NCBI RefSeq assembly: GCF_040267685.1
Contig: NZ_CP158367.1
Location: 1,612,001 to 1,676,000, forward strand
Source of the DNA: Proteinivorax tanatarense
Lineage (GTDB): Bacteria; Bacillota; Proteinivoracia; Proteinivoracales; Proteinivoracaceae
Length of the DNA stretch: 64,000 nucleotides
Direction of reading: 5' to 3'
Shown: in pieces, positions 17,290-26,503 of the stretch
Layout: each line of letters opens with the position of its first letter
Position numbering within the stretch: position 1 is the first letter of the stretch
The notes under the pieces: model-generated
What the model saw: only the letters and a program-made list of their open reading frames with translations
The model's database searches: none
Told to the model about the DNA's origin: nothing
Position numbers and translations under genes: made by a program

Positions 17290-18300
17290 TTAAAACCCGT
17301 AATAGGATTTATACCACCTTACAAATTCACCCAACCCATCTCCAATACTTGTATTAGGCTTAAACCCTACATCCTTTTCCAAATCAGTTACATCAGCATA
17401 AGTTCTTACAACATCCCCTGGTTGCATGTCCACATACTGCTTATTGGCTTTTTTGCCTAGCTTGTCCTCTAGAACTGAGATGAATTTTTCTAGCTTTACT
17501 GGTTGGTTGTTACCTATGTTGTAGATTTTGTATGGGGCGAAGCTTGAGCTTCTGTCATGTTTTGTTTCGTCCCATTCTGGGTTTGGTTTTGGCGCTTTTG
17601 GGATTAGTTTATAAACTCCTTCTACTATGTCGTCTATATAGGTGAAGTCTCTTTCCATTTTACCGTGGTTGAACACCTTTATTGGATTACCCTCTAGAAT
17701 ATCCCTTGTAAAAGAGAAGTAGGCCATATCAGGACGTCCCCAAGGACCGTAAACTGTAAAGAACCTTAACCCTGTTGTCGGGATGCCATACAAGTGACTA
17801 TAGGTATGAGCCATAAGTTCGTTAGACTTCTTGGTTGATGCATAAAGGCTTACTGGGTGGTCTACACTATGATTAGTGGAAAATGGTATTTCTTTGTTGC
17901 CACCGTAAACCGAACTTGAAGAAGCGTAAATTAAGTGTTTTACCGGGTTGTTTCTGCATGCTTCTAGAATGTTCATGAAACCTACTAGGTTTGAATCTAC
18001 ATAGGCATATGGGTTTTTAATTGAATATCTTACGCCTGCTTGAGCTGCTAAGTTAACTACGTAGTCGAAGTTATAATATTTAAATAGCTTATCAATTTCT
18101 TCTTTGTCTTGTAGATCCACTTGGTAAAATTCAAAATTTTCGTATTTGTTAAGTATTTCTAGGCGATCTTCTTTCAATTTTGGATCATAGTATGTGTTTA
18201 GATTATCCAGGCCTACTACTTGACAATTTTTATTTAGTAATAAGTTGGATAGATGAAAACCTATAAAACCAGCTGATCCAGCTATAAGCATTCTTTTCAC
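17290..18300 (-). CDS. UDP-glucuronate 4-epimerase
   Basis: A 336-residue short-chain epimerase. The NAD motif is G-S-A-G-F-I-G at residues 8-14 and the catalytic Y-A-S-T-K follows S-S-S-S-V-Y-G. The segments L-D-N-L-N-T-Y-Y-D-P-x-L-K, A-A-Q-A-G-V-R-Y-S and F-T-V-Y-G-P-W-G-R-P-D-M-A are specific to the CapI/GAE group, which interconverts UDP-glucuronate and UDP-galacturonate. It therefore follows Ugd in the pathway. The GTG start has GGAGG eight bases upstream. Confidence 0.92.
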   Translation of the reverse strand: MKRMLIAGSAGFIGFHLSNLLLNKNCQVVGLDNLNTYYDPKLKEDRLEILNKYENFEFYQVDLQDKEEIDKLFKYYNFDYVVNLAAQAGVRYSIKNPYAYVDSNLVGFMNILEACRNNPVKHLIYASSSSVYGGNKEIPFSTNHSVDHPVSLYASTKKSNELMAHTYSHLYGIPTTGLRFFTVYGPWGRPDMAYFSFTRDILEGNPIKVFNHGKMERDFTYIDDIVEGVYKLIPKAPKPNPEWDETKHDRSSSFAPYKIYNIGNNQPVKLEKFISVLEDKLGKKANKQYVDMQPGDVVRTYADVTDLEKDVGFKPNTSIGDGLGEFVRWYKSYYGF

Positions 18301-18340
18301 TTCTTTTTCCTCCTATCATCACAGTCTAACAATTTTATAA

Positions 18341-19702
18341 TTATAAATAACGTGTATATTTTGGGGTGCTTTTTAAAATAGTCACTAAGGTTAGGATAAT
18401 ATACATTATTGCTCCAGTAGTTCCATATAAAGCAACTGAAATAACATCGCTCTTAAATATATAACTACCAATAATTAGTGCGCATAACCTCACAAGAATA
18501 CTAAAAATGGTAAACACCAGGTGAAACCTCTGAGCTTTTAAAACTGGAAGTGTTTTTATAGATGGTTTAGTAATAAACTTAAAATAGCTCCACAATGACA
18601 ACCACCTAGCATACTCTCCTGCGCTAGCCCAATTTGCCCCAAAAACAATACTAAATAATTGTGGTCCAAACAATATAACAATACCAAAGGGAATCAAGCC
18701 TAAAGCTGCCAAAGACAAGCTGGCCTTTATTAAGAGCTTTGTTATATTTTCCCCATTATATGCTGCCTCTGTTACGCGAGGGTAAAATACATTACCAACT
18801 GATTGTTCGATCAATTGTGTAGGCATAACAAGGACTTTTTTACTTAGTGAATAAAACCCTGCTGTCGCTGGCCCAAAAAAAATGCTCAGCATTATGACAG
18901 GTAAACCTTCAGACGCACCATTGATAAAAACTTGTGGTGTGCGGTATATTGGAAAGTCGTAATATTTTTTCCCTAACCTTATAAAAGATAATAACTCCTT
19001 TTTATTAAAACTTTCTGCAAACAGTTTTAAATTAAAAGTTATACCAGTTCCGTATGCTAGCAATGAAGCATAAAGTCCTTTCCCTAATGTCGTGATAGCA
19101 ACAAGACTAATAGATAATGGAAAGAAAAAACCTATAACTGCTTTTGTTACATTAACTACTATACCTTGTAAAATTGCTGCCTTAGCACTAAATTTAAACT
19201 TTTTCTTTCGAATCATCCATTGCTGCGAAGCTTGAAAACTACCATCAAACAATACCATCAGTGGTATAAACATTAAGTATGGCATCAATACGTCAACCTG
19301 AAGAATCGCCAAAATAGAGTTTCCATAAAATGTAATAGTTAATGCCATTAGTAAAAATGTTATTAGCGAAACCAATAATGATAAGCGAAATAATGCATTT
19401 GCCTCTGAATCTTCTTTGGGTAACACAATAGCAATAGGATATGTTAATGCTGCAACTGGCCCAACGCTTGCTACTATAGAAGTAAAGACCCCAAATACCC
19501 CGAAGGCTTCGGGCCCATAAATTCGTGAAATAACTGGTGAAAAGGCCATAGCTATTATCTGAGCTATAACAGTGCCTGACAACATGGTAAGGGCACTTCG
19601 AACAAATTGATTATTAGATAAATTAGTGAATCTTTTTTTTAACAAATAACTTATACACTCGGGACGACGTATAAACTTAAGTAATATTCTACCTTCTTTC
19701 AT
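18341..19702 (-). CDS. Wzx-type oligosaccharide flippase
   Basis: A 453-residue MOP-superfamily membrane protein with about twelve hydrophobic segments and a basic N-terminus. The second segment ends in F-S-P-V-I-S-R-I-Y-G-P-E-A-F-G, the usual opening of polysaccharide flippases of the RfbX/Wzx type. It would flip the undecaprenyl-linked repeat unit to the outer face for the Wzy polymerase encoded directly downstream. No Wzz chain-length regulator is visible in the window. Confidence 0.9.
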   Translation of the reverse strand: MKEGRILLKFIRRPECISYLLKKRFTNLSNNQFVRSALTMLSGTVIAQIIAMAFSPVISRIYGPEAFGVFGVFTSIVASVGPVAALTYPIAIVLPKEDSEANALFRLSLLVSLITFLLMALTITFYGNSILAILQVDVLMPYLMFIPLMVLFDGSFQASQQWMIRKKKFKFSAKAAILQGIVVNVTKAVIGFFFPLSISLVAITTLGKGLYASLLAYGTGITFNLKLFAESFNKKELLSFIRLGKKYYDFPIYRTPQVFINGASEGLPVIMLSIFFGPATAGFYSLSKKVLVMPTQLIEQSVGNVFYPRVTEAAYNGENITKLLIKASLSLAALGLIPFGIVILFGPQLFSIVFGANWASAGEYARWLSLWSYFKFITKPSIKTLPVLKAQRFHLVFTIFSILVRLCALIIGSYIFKSDVISVALYGTTGAIMYIILTLVTILKSTPKYTRYL

Positions 19703-19843
19703 TGTCTTCCAATCCTTTAGTATTATATTTTATAGATCATCAGCTGTTATACTATTTATCAATTTAAATTATTTGGTTTATTTTAAATTGATAAATAGTA
19801 AGTTAAAATAAGAAAAGTAAATAAACATTGAGAGAGTAGTTAA

Positions 19844-21127
19844 TCAATCTTTGCGATAAATTGTAGCAGTAACAAACCCAATTAGATAAACCCAATAAAT
19901 TCCAAAGAATGAGTACCTTAGAGTAATAATCTCAAAAAATTGATATAGGGTCAAAGCTGTTATCAACGCTAAACTTGACACTATACACTTTCTTAGGTTT
20001 GAATTAACTTTATAATCTAATAGGATCCCTCCCCCCCTGAAAATAGCAACGAAAGTAATGAAAATAAATAGCAACAATCCCATTATTCCTAACTCCACCA
20101 AGAGGGCTATGTACAAGTTATGTAAAGTAATAGTAATATTAAACATTGAGTTTAAAACTTCAGATGACACCCCGAAACCTAGGCCATGAAATGGATTTGA
20201 CCCAAAAATTTCCAATCCAACTGCCCAGGCTTCTTCTCTGCCGGCAAGAAGAGAGGAACGTGTAGAAAAAAAAGAGTAGAATAAGTCCTTATTAATTGTA
20301 ATTGCGAAAGAAATTATAATGAACGAAAATAAAATGAATATTGATTTAAAAGGCGTAGTTCTAATCTCTCTTTTCGTAAAAACTAATACTAGTGCTACTG
20401 CAAATAATGCAAATACAATACCAGCACGTGAACTTGTCAAGAATAAGGCAATCATTTGTACCATCATAAATACAATGAACTTTTTGTATGTTAACTTTCT
20501 TAATGAAAATAATGTTGTTGTTGAAACTAAGGTATATATTAGCATAATGGCAAACCTATTAGGGTTACCAAACAGTGAGGATATGCGTACTGCTGAACTT
20601 TGGCCTTGATAAAACCCCCTTATGTTCTGTTGCAAGCTAAATGAGCCTAAATCCCATATTTGAAACATCTGTCCATTTATAGTGAATATCTCACCAAAAA
20701 ACCAAACTGCTAACCCATACATTGAGACAAACAGACCTATATAACATAGAATATAATTTGTCCTAATAAAAGTTTTTAGTGGGTTATTATCACTATAAAC
20801 TAAAATTAATAGTATTAGCCCTAAGCCAAAAACAAAAAAAGTTCTTTGCAAAGTTAATATTTGAAATTCACTCCATAACCCAGTCATTAAAGACCACAAT
20901 AACAATATAGCCCATGTTACTAAAATAATAATATTATAGCTATTTGTTTTTAATTTAATATGAAAAAGTGCAAAGATAGCTATGGAAGTTTGTATTCCAA
21001 CGACAAGATGTTCTGCATACGGTACTATGGTGACACGTTGCTCTATTTGAAAATTTAAAAGTAAAGTTATGAACGTAAATACTAAAACTCTGTAAGAAGT
21101 GACGTCACCAATCTTAGTTTTCGACAT
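19844..21127 (-). CDS. Wzy-type O-antigen/polysaccharide polymerase
   Basis: A 427-residue integral membrane protein with ten or more hydrophobic segments and one long outer loop. The region F-G-N-P-N-R-F-A-I-M, then T-S-S-R-A-G-I, and after the loop N-P-F-H-G-L-G-F-G matches the O-antigen ligase/polymerase (PF04932) family. Paired with the adjacent Wzx it should polymerise repeat units on the outer face of the membrane. Ligase function is possible in principle but less likely beside Wzx. Confidence 0.85.
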   Translation of the reverse strand: MSKTKIGDVTSYRVLVFTFITLLLNFQIEQRVTIVPYAEHLVVGIQTSIAIFALFHIKLKTNSYNIIILVTWAILLLWSLMTGLWSEFQILTLQRTFFVFGLGLILLILVYSDNNPLKTFIRTNYILCYIGLFVSMYGLAVWFFGEIFTINGQMFQIWDLGSFSLQQNIRGFYQGQSSAVRISSLFGNPNRFAIMLIYTLVSTTTLFSLRKLTYKKFIVFMMVQMIALFLTSSRAGIVFALFAVALVLVFTKREIRTTPFKSIFILFSFIIISFAITINKDLFYSFFSTRSSLLAGREEAWAVGLEIFGSNPFHGLGFGVSSEVLNSMFNITITLHNLYIALLVELGIMGLLLFIFITFVAIFRGGGILLDYKVNSNLRKCIVSSLALITALTLYQFFEIITLRYSFFGIYWVYLIGFVTATIYRKD

Positions 21128-21186
21128 TTATTTCCTCTCTTTCCCAGTATTCCAAAGTAATAATTTGTGCTTACTTTATTTAAGTT

Positions 21187-22062
21187 TTATCTATTTCTAA
21201 ATCTTATAAATAAATCAATATATGCTGAGGGTCTCAGGCCTATTTTTAACCAATAAAGAATAGCTAAGTTAACTTTTTTTTCTCTCAATGCCAGTAAAAT
21301 AATTTCAAAATAGTGAGCAGAATATATTCTCTTACGGGTTTTTAGATCATACTTTTCAAAATGCGACTTCATTTTTTCAAAGAATAGTTCCTTTATCTGT
21401 ATGAACTCTTTTGCTGTTGGACGATTTCCTCCAATATCCGTGTGAATCATAACATGAGGCTTATTTACTACAGTTAATTTATATTTAGATAAAAAATCCA
21501 ATAAAAGTTGTAGATCTTGGTGCCTTACCATAGATGTATCAAAGTAACCTGATCTAGATAGTGCTTCTTTTCTAAAAACAACTGTTGAAGTGAACACGGA
21601 TACTGACCGCTGTAATATTTTTCTATGCAACCCTTCCCCTGTATAAGGCTTACATACACGAAACACTTTTCCATCAGCACATAATGAGTACAGAGTAGAT
21701 ACTCCCCCGACTAATGGGTCACTTTTCAGCTTTGATATTTGATCTTCAAGTTTTTTAGAGCCCCACTCGTCATCATCATCTAAAAAAGCAATGTACTCTC
21801 CTCTTGCAGCTAGAATCCCCTCATTACGTGCAGCTGCCCCGTTGATGTGCTTTGTCTGTTGGATATACTTTAACCGTTCATCTTGTATGGTTAACAATCT
21901 TTCCTGAACTTTCAAACTATATTCATCATTTGGATTATTGTCATCTACAACTATAATCTCTAGATTATCATAACTCTGAGATAAAACACTATTTATTGCC
22001 CTAATAAGTGAATCACTTCGTTTATAAGTTGGAATTATACAAGAAACTTTTCCTATTTCCAA
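21187..22062 (-). CDS. Glycosyltransferase family 2
   Basis: A 291-residue GT-A fold inverting glycosyltransferase. It opens with V-S-C-I-I-P-T-Y-K-R, has V-V-D-D-N-N-P, and the metal-binding D-x-D region is F-L-D-D-D-D-E. The TTG start at 22062 follows GAGGTGAG and overlaps the upstream beta-propeller gene by ten bases, so they are co-translated. It would add a sugar to the repeat unit in the cytoplasm; donor not assignable. Confidence 0.9.
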   Translation of the reverse strand: MEIGKVSCIIPTYKRSDSLIRAINSVLSQSYDNLEIIVVDDNNPNDEYSLKVQERLLTIQDERLKYIQQTKHINGAAARNEGILAARGEYIAFLDDDDEWGSKKLEDQISKLKSDPLVGGVSTLYSLCADGKVFRVCKPYTGEGLHRKILQRSVSVFTSTVVFRKEALSRSGYFDTSMVRHQDLQLLLDFLSKYKLTVVNKPHVMIHTDIGGNRPTAKEFIQIKELFFEKMKSHFEKYDLKTRKRIYSAHYFEIILLALREKKVNLAILYWLKIGLRPSAYIDLFIRFRNR

Positions 22063-23321
22063 AATTTCTCACCTCTCTTATCTACTTCAATAACGAACAA
22101 TCCTCTCTCCCCCATGTGTGTTGAGTCAAAACAGATCTTTAAGCCGTTTCTGCTCCACCTAGGATGCAAGTCGCACCTGAAGTCATTATCATACTTAAAT
22201 GGAGCAAATACTTTTGCTAGTGTTTTTACTTTTTCTTCCTTTATAAGATAAATGGAGGCAACTCTCGATCTATTAGGGTAGGTATCAGTTACTATAAAAT
22301 TTCTATTAGGGGAGTAACTAGGGTGCCCATCCGAAATTAATTCAGGCCACATATGAGTATACTGATTTACTTTATCTCTCATTAAGTAATAACCAGTGCC
22401 TATCTCTTTTTTCCTAGCATAAGCTAATATCTCAGTATCAGATTTCCAATAGCAATGTGAAGTCATATTATCATCACTTAAATTAAACAAATCACTTCCA
22501 TCTATATTGGCTGTCACCAACCTTGTAAACTTTTGCGTACCATTGAACCATCTGTGGAGCACCATAAAGCGATTCCCCGAAGGATTTAACATGATATGGT
22601 TAACCTTGTGTTCAGCTCCCTTCATTTCTGTTCTACTTTCAAAGTTCGCAAAGTCAGTATATTTTAATATCGGCTTTGTTTCGTTAGTTTCAAGATTGAT
22701 ATACCATATACAGGGCTTTACTGGACATTTTTCATTAGCAGTTATTTCCTTTAGATTCGAATATCCATAACCTTTTCTCAACCTATGTAATCTTGAAAAA
22801 TCCAGTGTTAGAGCAAATTTCCCATTGTTTGAGACAGCATAAACTGGCATGTCAAGAACTTTTTCTTTTCTTGTCCTGATATTTAAAATAACAGAACAAT
22901 ATTCTCCATTTCTAAAATCATTATATATTATTTTTTCAGAAAAACGCGGTCCTAGCCATTGAAGCATGCACCCTTGTTGAACATTCCAAGTTTTAGTTTT
23001 TGCAATCACTTCATACGAGTTATCGTTCTTGGTATCTATTAGAATAATATCAGCAGGTTCTTTCGGAGCCACAGATTTCGTAGTATTCTTAGCTCTTAAA
23101 CAAAGAATGTATCGATCCGAAATATCCCAAGGAGATTTATCATAATAACCGAAGAAATATTCATAGCCATCTTGAGGTGAAATTCTAATAATTTCGCCTT
23201 CAGACTTTATTTTCGGAGACATTGCGTACATTAGTAGCTGATATACACGTTTTACACTTTTTTTCATTACCGGCAAATTATTTAGTTTTGAATTAACACT
23301 TTCCTCTATTTTTTTTATCAT
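22053..23321 (-). CDS. TolB-like beta-propeller protein of the polysaccharide locus
   Basis: About 422 residues from the ATG at 23321, which has ATAGGAG seven bases upstream; a longer frame from 23375 runs into the previous gene and lacks such a site. The body is a beta-propeller with repeated W-x-x-x-D/F-R-N-G-E and S-x-x-G-x-x-x-x-x-x-R blades, for example F-G-Y-Y-D-K-S-P-W-D, L-D-F-S-R-L-H-R-L, N-P-S-G-N-R-F-M-V-L-H-R-W and the last-blade D-L-H-P-R-W-S-R-N-G. It resembles oligogalacturonate-lyase-type and TolB propellers. No signal peptide is seen. Its place among glycosyltransferases suggests a role in recognising or modifying the uronic-acid glycan; function unproven. Confidence 0.72.
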   Translation of the reverse strand: MIKKIEESVNSKLNNLPVMKKSVKRVYQLLMYAMSPKIKSEGEIIRISPQDGYEYFFGYYDKSPWDISDRYILCLRAKNTTKSVAPKEPADIILIDTKNDNSYEVIAKTKTWNVQQGCMLQWLGPRFSEKIIYNDFRNGEYCSVILNIRTRKEKVLDMPVYAVSNNGKFALTLDFSRLHRLRKGYGYSNLKEITANEKCPVKPCIWYINLETNETKPILKYTDFANFESRTEMKGAEHKVNHIMLNPSGNRFMVLHRWFNGTQKFTRLVTANIDGSDLFNLSDDNMTSHCYWKSDTEILAYARKKEIGTGYYLMRDKVNQYTHMWPELISDGHPSYSPNRNFIVTDTYPNRSRVASIYLIKEEKVKTLAKVFAPFKYDNDFRCDLHPRWSRNGLKICFDSTHMGERGLFVIEVDKRGEKFWK

Positions 23322-23331
23322 AGTACAACTC

Positions 23332-24174
23332 CTATCTGGAAGCCTTTCGAAGAATTTTGTTAGATACCCATTCAAATAATTTAATTGGAATAATAAACAC
23401 TACTAATTGACTTAAAGCTATAATAATTACATCATATAGTTTTGAGTATCCTTTTCGCCAAAACATGAAGATTAACTTAATATAACTGCTACATTTTTGC
23501 CAACTTTTTCTCCGTTTCAGGTTTTCTTGGTTTGCCCTAAACAGCAACAACGGTTTATCAATATTTTTTGATAAGCAATTATTATTTAGCATCCTAACAA
23601 ATAGCTCCAAATCTTGGTTTCGTCTAAAGTCTCTGTACCCACCCAATTCTAAGACTTTACTTCTTTTATACATAACTGCTGGATGTGTGAAAGGATTCCT
23701 TCTTCTAGAATACTTTAGTATTTCTGAATGTTCCAACGGCACTATTCTCGACGATATGATTTTTTTCGTATCTGAAATAAATTCATCTACATAGCTACCT
23801 ACAATACATAACTTTTTATCTGTGCGAAATTCGTTTACAAGAAGCTCACATCTATTTGGTAAAGATACATCATCTGTATCCATCCTTGCTACCAATTCAT
23901 TTCTGCATTTCTTTAAACCTTCATTTAAGGCTAAGCCTAAACCAACATTATTTTCTAATTCTACTATAGTAAATAAATTAGGATCTAACTCATAGTACTG
24001 GTTTATAACTTCATTTAGCTGTTTAGTTAATTTGCCATCTTTAACTATAACTATTTCATCAGGCTCATATGTTTGATTTAACATACTCTCTATACTTTGT
24101 TTTAAAAAAGACGGCTCTTCATGTATATAAACAGACATTAAAACACTGTATTTAAAGTTATCATGTTGTTCCAC
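23332..24174 (-). CDS. Glycosyltransferase family 2
   Basis: About 280 residues from a GTG at 24174, which has AAGGGG nine bases upstream and lies just past the stop of the reductase gene; a longer frame to 24243 would overlap that gene. The GT-A core reads Y-S-V-L-M-S-V-Y, E-S-M-L-N-Q-T, then the D-x-D motif M-D-T-D-D, then a C-terminal hydrophobic helix that could anchor it to the membrane. It is close in type to the WcaA/SpsA-like transferases of surface glycan loci. Confidence 0.88.
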   Translation of the reverse strand: MEQHDNFKYSVLMSVYIHEEPSFLKQSIESMLNQTYEPDEIVIVKDGKLTKQLNEVINQYYELDPNLFTIVELENNVGLGLALNEGLKKCRNELVARMDTDDVSLPNRCELLVNEFRTDKKLCIVGSYVDEFISDTKKIISSRIVPLEHSEILKYSRRRNPFTHPAVMYKRSKVLELGGYRDFRRNQDLELFVRMLNNNCLSKNIDKPLLLFRANQENLKRRKSWQKCSSYIKLIFMFWRKGYSKLYDVIIIALSQLVVFIIPIKLFEWVSNKILRKASR

Positions 24175-24196
24175 AATATTTCTACCCCTTACTAAT

Positions 24197-25045
24197 CTAT
24201 TTCTCCGTCCGCTCAATAGATTCGTCAAACGAACAAGCCTCATATTCTAATTCTACAGGGCCACCTGGCATCTTCATGTCATAAGTAAATGAACCAAATA
24301 CTTTACCAAATGTCTCTGACATTTTTATCCCTAAAGACACTAAAGGGTTAAAAATTCCAGTTGATTTAAGTTCTTTATCATGAGCTTTCGCAATTAACTG
24401 GACAAGCTCAGTTGTATTTACGTAGTCTTTATTTTGAGGAAAGAAAAGCCCACTCAATTCTTTATCTATTATAAGTTTTACGAATTCAGACAAATTATCA
24501 ACAAAAATCATACTCCGTTCATTCTTTATGTTTGGAAAGATTGGCGATTTTAAAGCCATGCTAGCAAGTTTAGGATAATTTCCTCTACAATCTTTCCCAT
24601 AAACAATCGGCGGCCTCAATGTTGCTACCTTAAAAGAATCATCTGTTAATCCTTTTAATAATTCTTCTGCTTCTAGCTTCGACTCCGCATATGGTGTCTT
24701 TGGGTTAGGCTTCGTATTTTCGTCTATAAAACCTGTCTCCATACCATAAACACCCATAGTACTTAAAAAGATGAACTGCTTAACGCCTTCTGCTTTTACT
24801 TTCTTAGCAATCTCAACAGCAAGATCTCTGTTTACCTTAAAATACTTGTCTGCATCTTTCTCTTTAACATGAACTACAGCTGCTAAATGATAGACCACAT
24901 CATAATCACTAAATGATAAACTTCTCCACTTATCATTTTTAACACTTATAGTCTCCACCTTATATTTACCTGGCCGTTGACTTACCCAGTTCTCAAATGA
25001 AGTGCCAATATAACTGCCTTCTCCTGTAATTAGTATTTTTTTCAT
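24197..25045 (-). CDS. NAD-dependent sugar 4-reductase/epimerase beside the initiating transferase
   Basis: A 282-residue short-chain dehydrogenase. The NAD motif is G-E-G-S-Y-I-G at residues 8-14 and the catalytic Y-A-E-S-K follows S-T-M-G-V-Y-G. Proteins of this type, encoded directly before a PglC-like transferase (here with a four-base ATGA overlap), usually reduce the 4-keto sugar made by a CapD-type 4,6-dehydratase to UDP-QuiNAc or UDP-FucNAc, which the transferase then loads on undecaprenyl phosphate. The dehydratase is present at 28391-30256. The stereochemistry of the product cannot be told from sequence. Confidence 0.8.
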   Translation of the reverse strand: MKKILITGEGSYIGTSFENWVSQRPGKYKVETISVKNDKWRSLSFSDYDVVYHLAAVVHVKEKDADKYFKVNRDLAVEIAKKVKAEGVKQFIFLSTMGVYGMETGFIDENTKPNPKTPYAESKLEAEELLKGLTDDSFKVATLRPPIVYGKDCRGNYPKLASMALKSPIFPNIKNERSMIFVDNLSEFVKLIIDKELSGLFFPQNKDYVNTTELVQLIAKAHDKELKSTGIFNPLVSLGIKMSETFGKVFGSFTYDMKMPGGPVELEYEACSFDESIERTEK

Positions 25046-25662
25046 AGAGAAGCACCCCTTTGACTAGAATTCAGATTAACCAAACACTTATCTACGTATC
25101 TATCCTCACCAAATAGCACAACTCCCACAGTTCTAAAGATTATCTTAACATCCAACCATATGCTAAAATGTTCTACATAATAAATATCAAACTTATATCT
25201 TTCTTGAAGACCCAAGTAAATATTCCCGCTCACCTGAGCAAGACCTGTCATCCCTGGCTTCATATTAAGCCTCTTTGATATTTTATCATCGTATTCTTCA
25301 AGAGAAGCAATTCTTTCTGGTCTGGGGCCAACAAGGCTCATTTCCCCCTTCAGGACGTTAAGTGTCTGTGGAATCTCGTCTATTTTTGTTCTTCTTAAAA
25401 ACTTACCAATGGAAGTTACTCTATCATCATCCTTCATAACCTCTTGCCCTTTAACCATCTTATCCGAACCAGGCTTCATAGTTCTAAACTTGTAAACTTT
25501 AAATATCTTCTTGTGCTGTCCTGGTCTGTCTTGTAAAAAAAATATAGGCCCTTTTGAAGTTATTTTAATTAAAATGGCAACAATAATCCATATAGGTAAA
25601 AATACTACTATAACTATTAAAGAGAGAACAATGTCTATTAATCTTTTAATTGCCTTTTGCAT
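25042..25662 (-). CDS. Undecaprenyl-phosphate sugar-1-phosphate transferase (PglC-like)
   Basis: A 206-residue monotopic phosphoglycosyltransferase, the catalytic core of the WcaJ/PglC family. One N-terminal hydrophobic re-entrant helix (residues 8-33) is followed by G-P-I-F-F-L-Q-D-R-P-G, K-F-R-T-M, the L-R-R-T-K-I-D-E-I-P-Q active segment and S-L-V-G-P-R-P-E-R. It starts the lipid-linked repeat unit by transferring a sugar phosphate, probably QuiNAc or FucNAc given the neighbouring reductase. There is a two-base gap to the formyltransferase gene. Confidence 0.94.
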   Translation of the reverse strand: MQKAIKRLIDIVLSLIVIVVFLPIWIIVAILIKITSKGPIFFLQDRPGQHKKIFKVYKFRTMKPGSDKMVKGQEVMKDDDRVTSIGKFLRRTKIDEIPQTLNVLKGEMSLVGPRPERIASLEEYDDKISKRLNMKPGMTGLAQVSGNIYLGLQERYKFDIYYVEHFSIWLDVKIIFRTVGVVLFGEDRYVDKCLVNLNSSQRGASL

Positions 25663-25664
25663 CT

Positions 25665-26486
25665 TTATCCCTCAATTTCATAATCGATAGGTGTTAAGTA
25701 CCCATCTCGTAATTTGATTTCACCTTCACTTGAATCAACCTTAGCTGACCATACCCTTATCACTCTATCATTGACTTTATAAAAAGCGCCTGGGTATGGA
25801 TGAGTTACAGCCCTTACCAATTTGTCCGCTTCATCCATGGTCATTGATCTTGATAACTCACCATCTTCTGGTTTTCTGCCTGGCCACTCAGTAGCCTTTG
25901 AATCATCCTGTTTTATAGGATTTACTTTATCATTAACGATGTCTCCCCAGTATTTTGAAATAAGTTCGACATGTGTATCATTGACTTTCTTATAAAGTTT
26001 TGTAGCAGTTGTACCTTTATTGATTTCGATAACACCTTGGCCGATAATATCTCCCGTATCTACACCCTCGTCAAGCTTAAACATGGTGACACCCGTTTTA
26101 TCAAGTCCTTTGATTATCGCCCATGGGATTGCTGCCCTTCCTCTTCCTATTGGAAGTAGTGTTGGATGCATACCTATACAACCCTTTGACGGTGCATTCA
26201 GCACATCTTTTCTTGCAATTTGTGACCATCCTATAATAAACAACCAGTCGATATTGTGCTCTTTAAGAGACTCAATAACTTCTGCATCATTAATATTATT
26301 AATTTTGATAAGCGGCACATTGTACTTTTCAGCTATTGCATCAAGATAAACCCTACCTGACTTTTTCTTATCCCTACCGTCATTAAGGGATATTAACAAA
26401 TCAAGGTTGCCGCCAATACGATAAATCTCCTCTATACAACTTAGTCCTAATTGGACACAAGTTGCAAACGCTATTTTCCTACTCAC
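25665..26486 (-). CDS. Formyltransferase-fold enzyme (sugar N-formyltransferase-like)
   Basis: A 273-residue protein with the methionyl-tRNA formyltransferase N-terminal fold that uses 10-formyl-tetrahydrofolate. The core reads M-H-P-T-L-L-P-I-G-R-G-R-A-A-I-P-W-A-I and later K-L-D-E-G-V-D-T-G-D. The family triad is Asn-His-Asp; here the His and Asp remain but the position of the Asn (N-x-H) is Gly (G-M-H), so the chemistry may differ. The small C-terminal domain is present. It lies 17 bases after a PIG-L deacetylase gene, so the pair could swap an N-acetyl for an N-formyl group on a sugar. GTG start, GAGAGGTG upstream. Confidence 0.82.
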   Translation of the reverse strand: MSRKIAFATCVQLGLSCIEEIYRIGGNLDLLISLNDGRDKKKSGRVYLDAIAEKYNVPLIKINNINDAEVIESLKEHNIDWLFIIGWSQIARKDVLNAPSKGCIGMHPTLLPIGRGRAAIPWAIIKGLDKTGVTMFKLDEGVDTGDIIGQGVIEINKGTTATKLYKKVNDTHVELISKYWGDIVNDKVNPIKQDDSKATEWPGRKPEDGELSRSMTMDEADKLVRAVTHPYPGAFYKVNDRVIRVWSAKVDSSEGEIKLRDGYLTPIDYEIEG

Positions 26487-26503
26487 TTGTGTTCACCTCT
26501 CAG

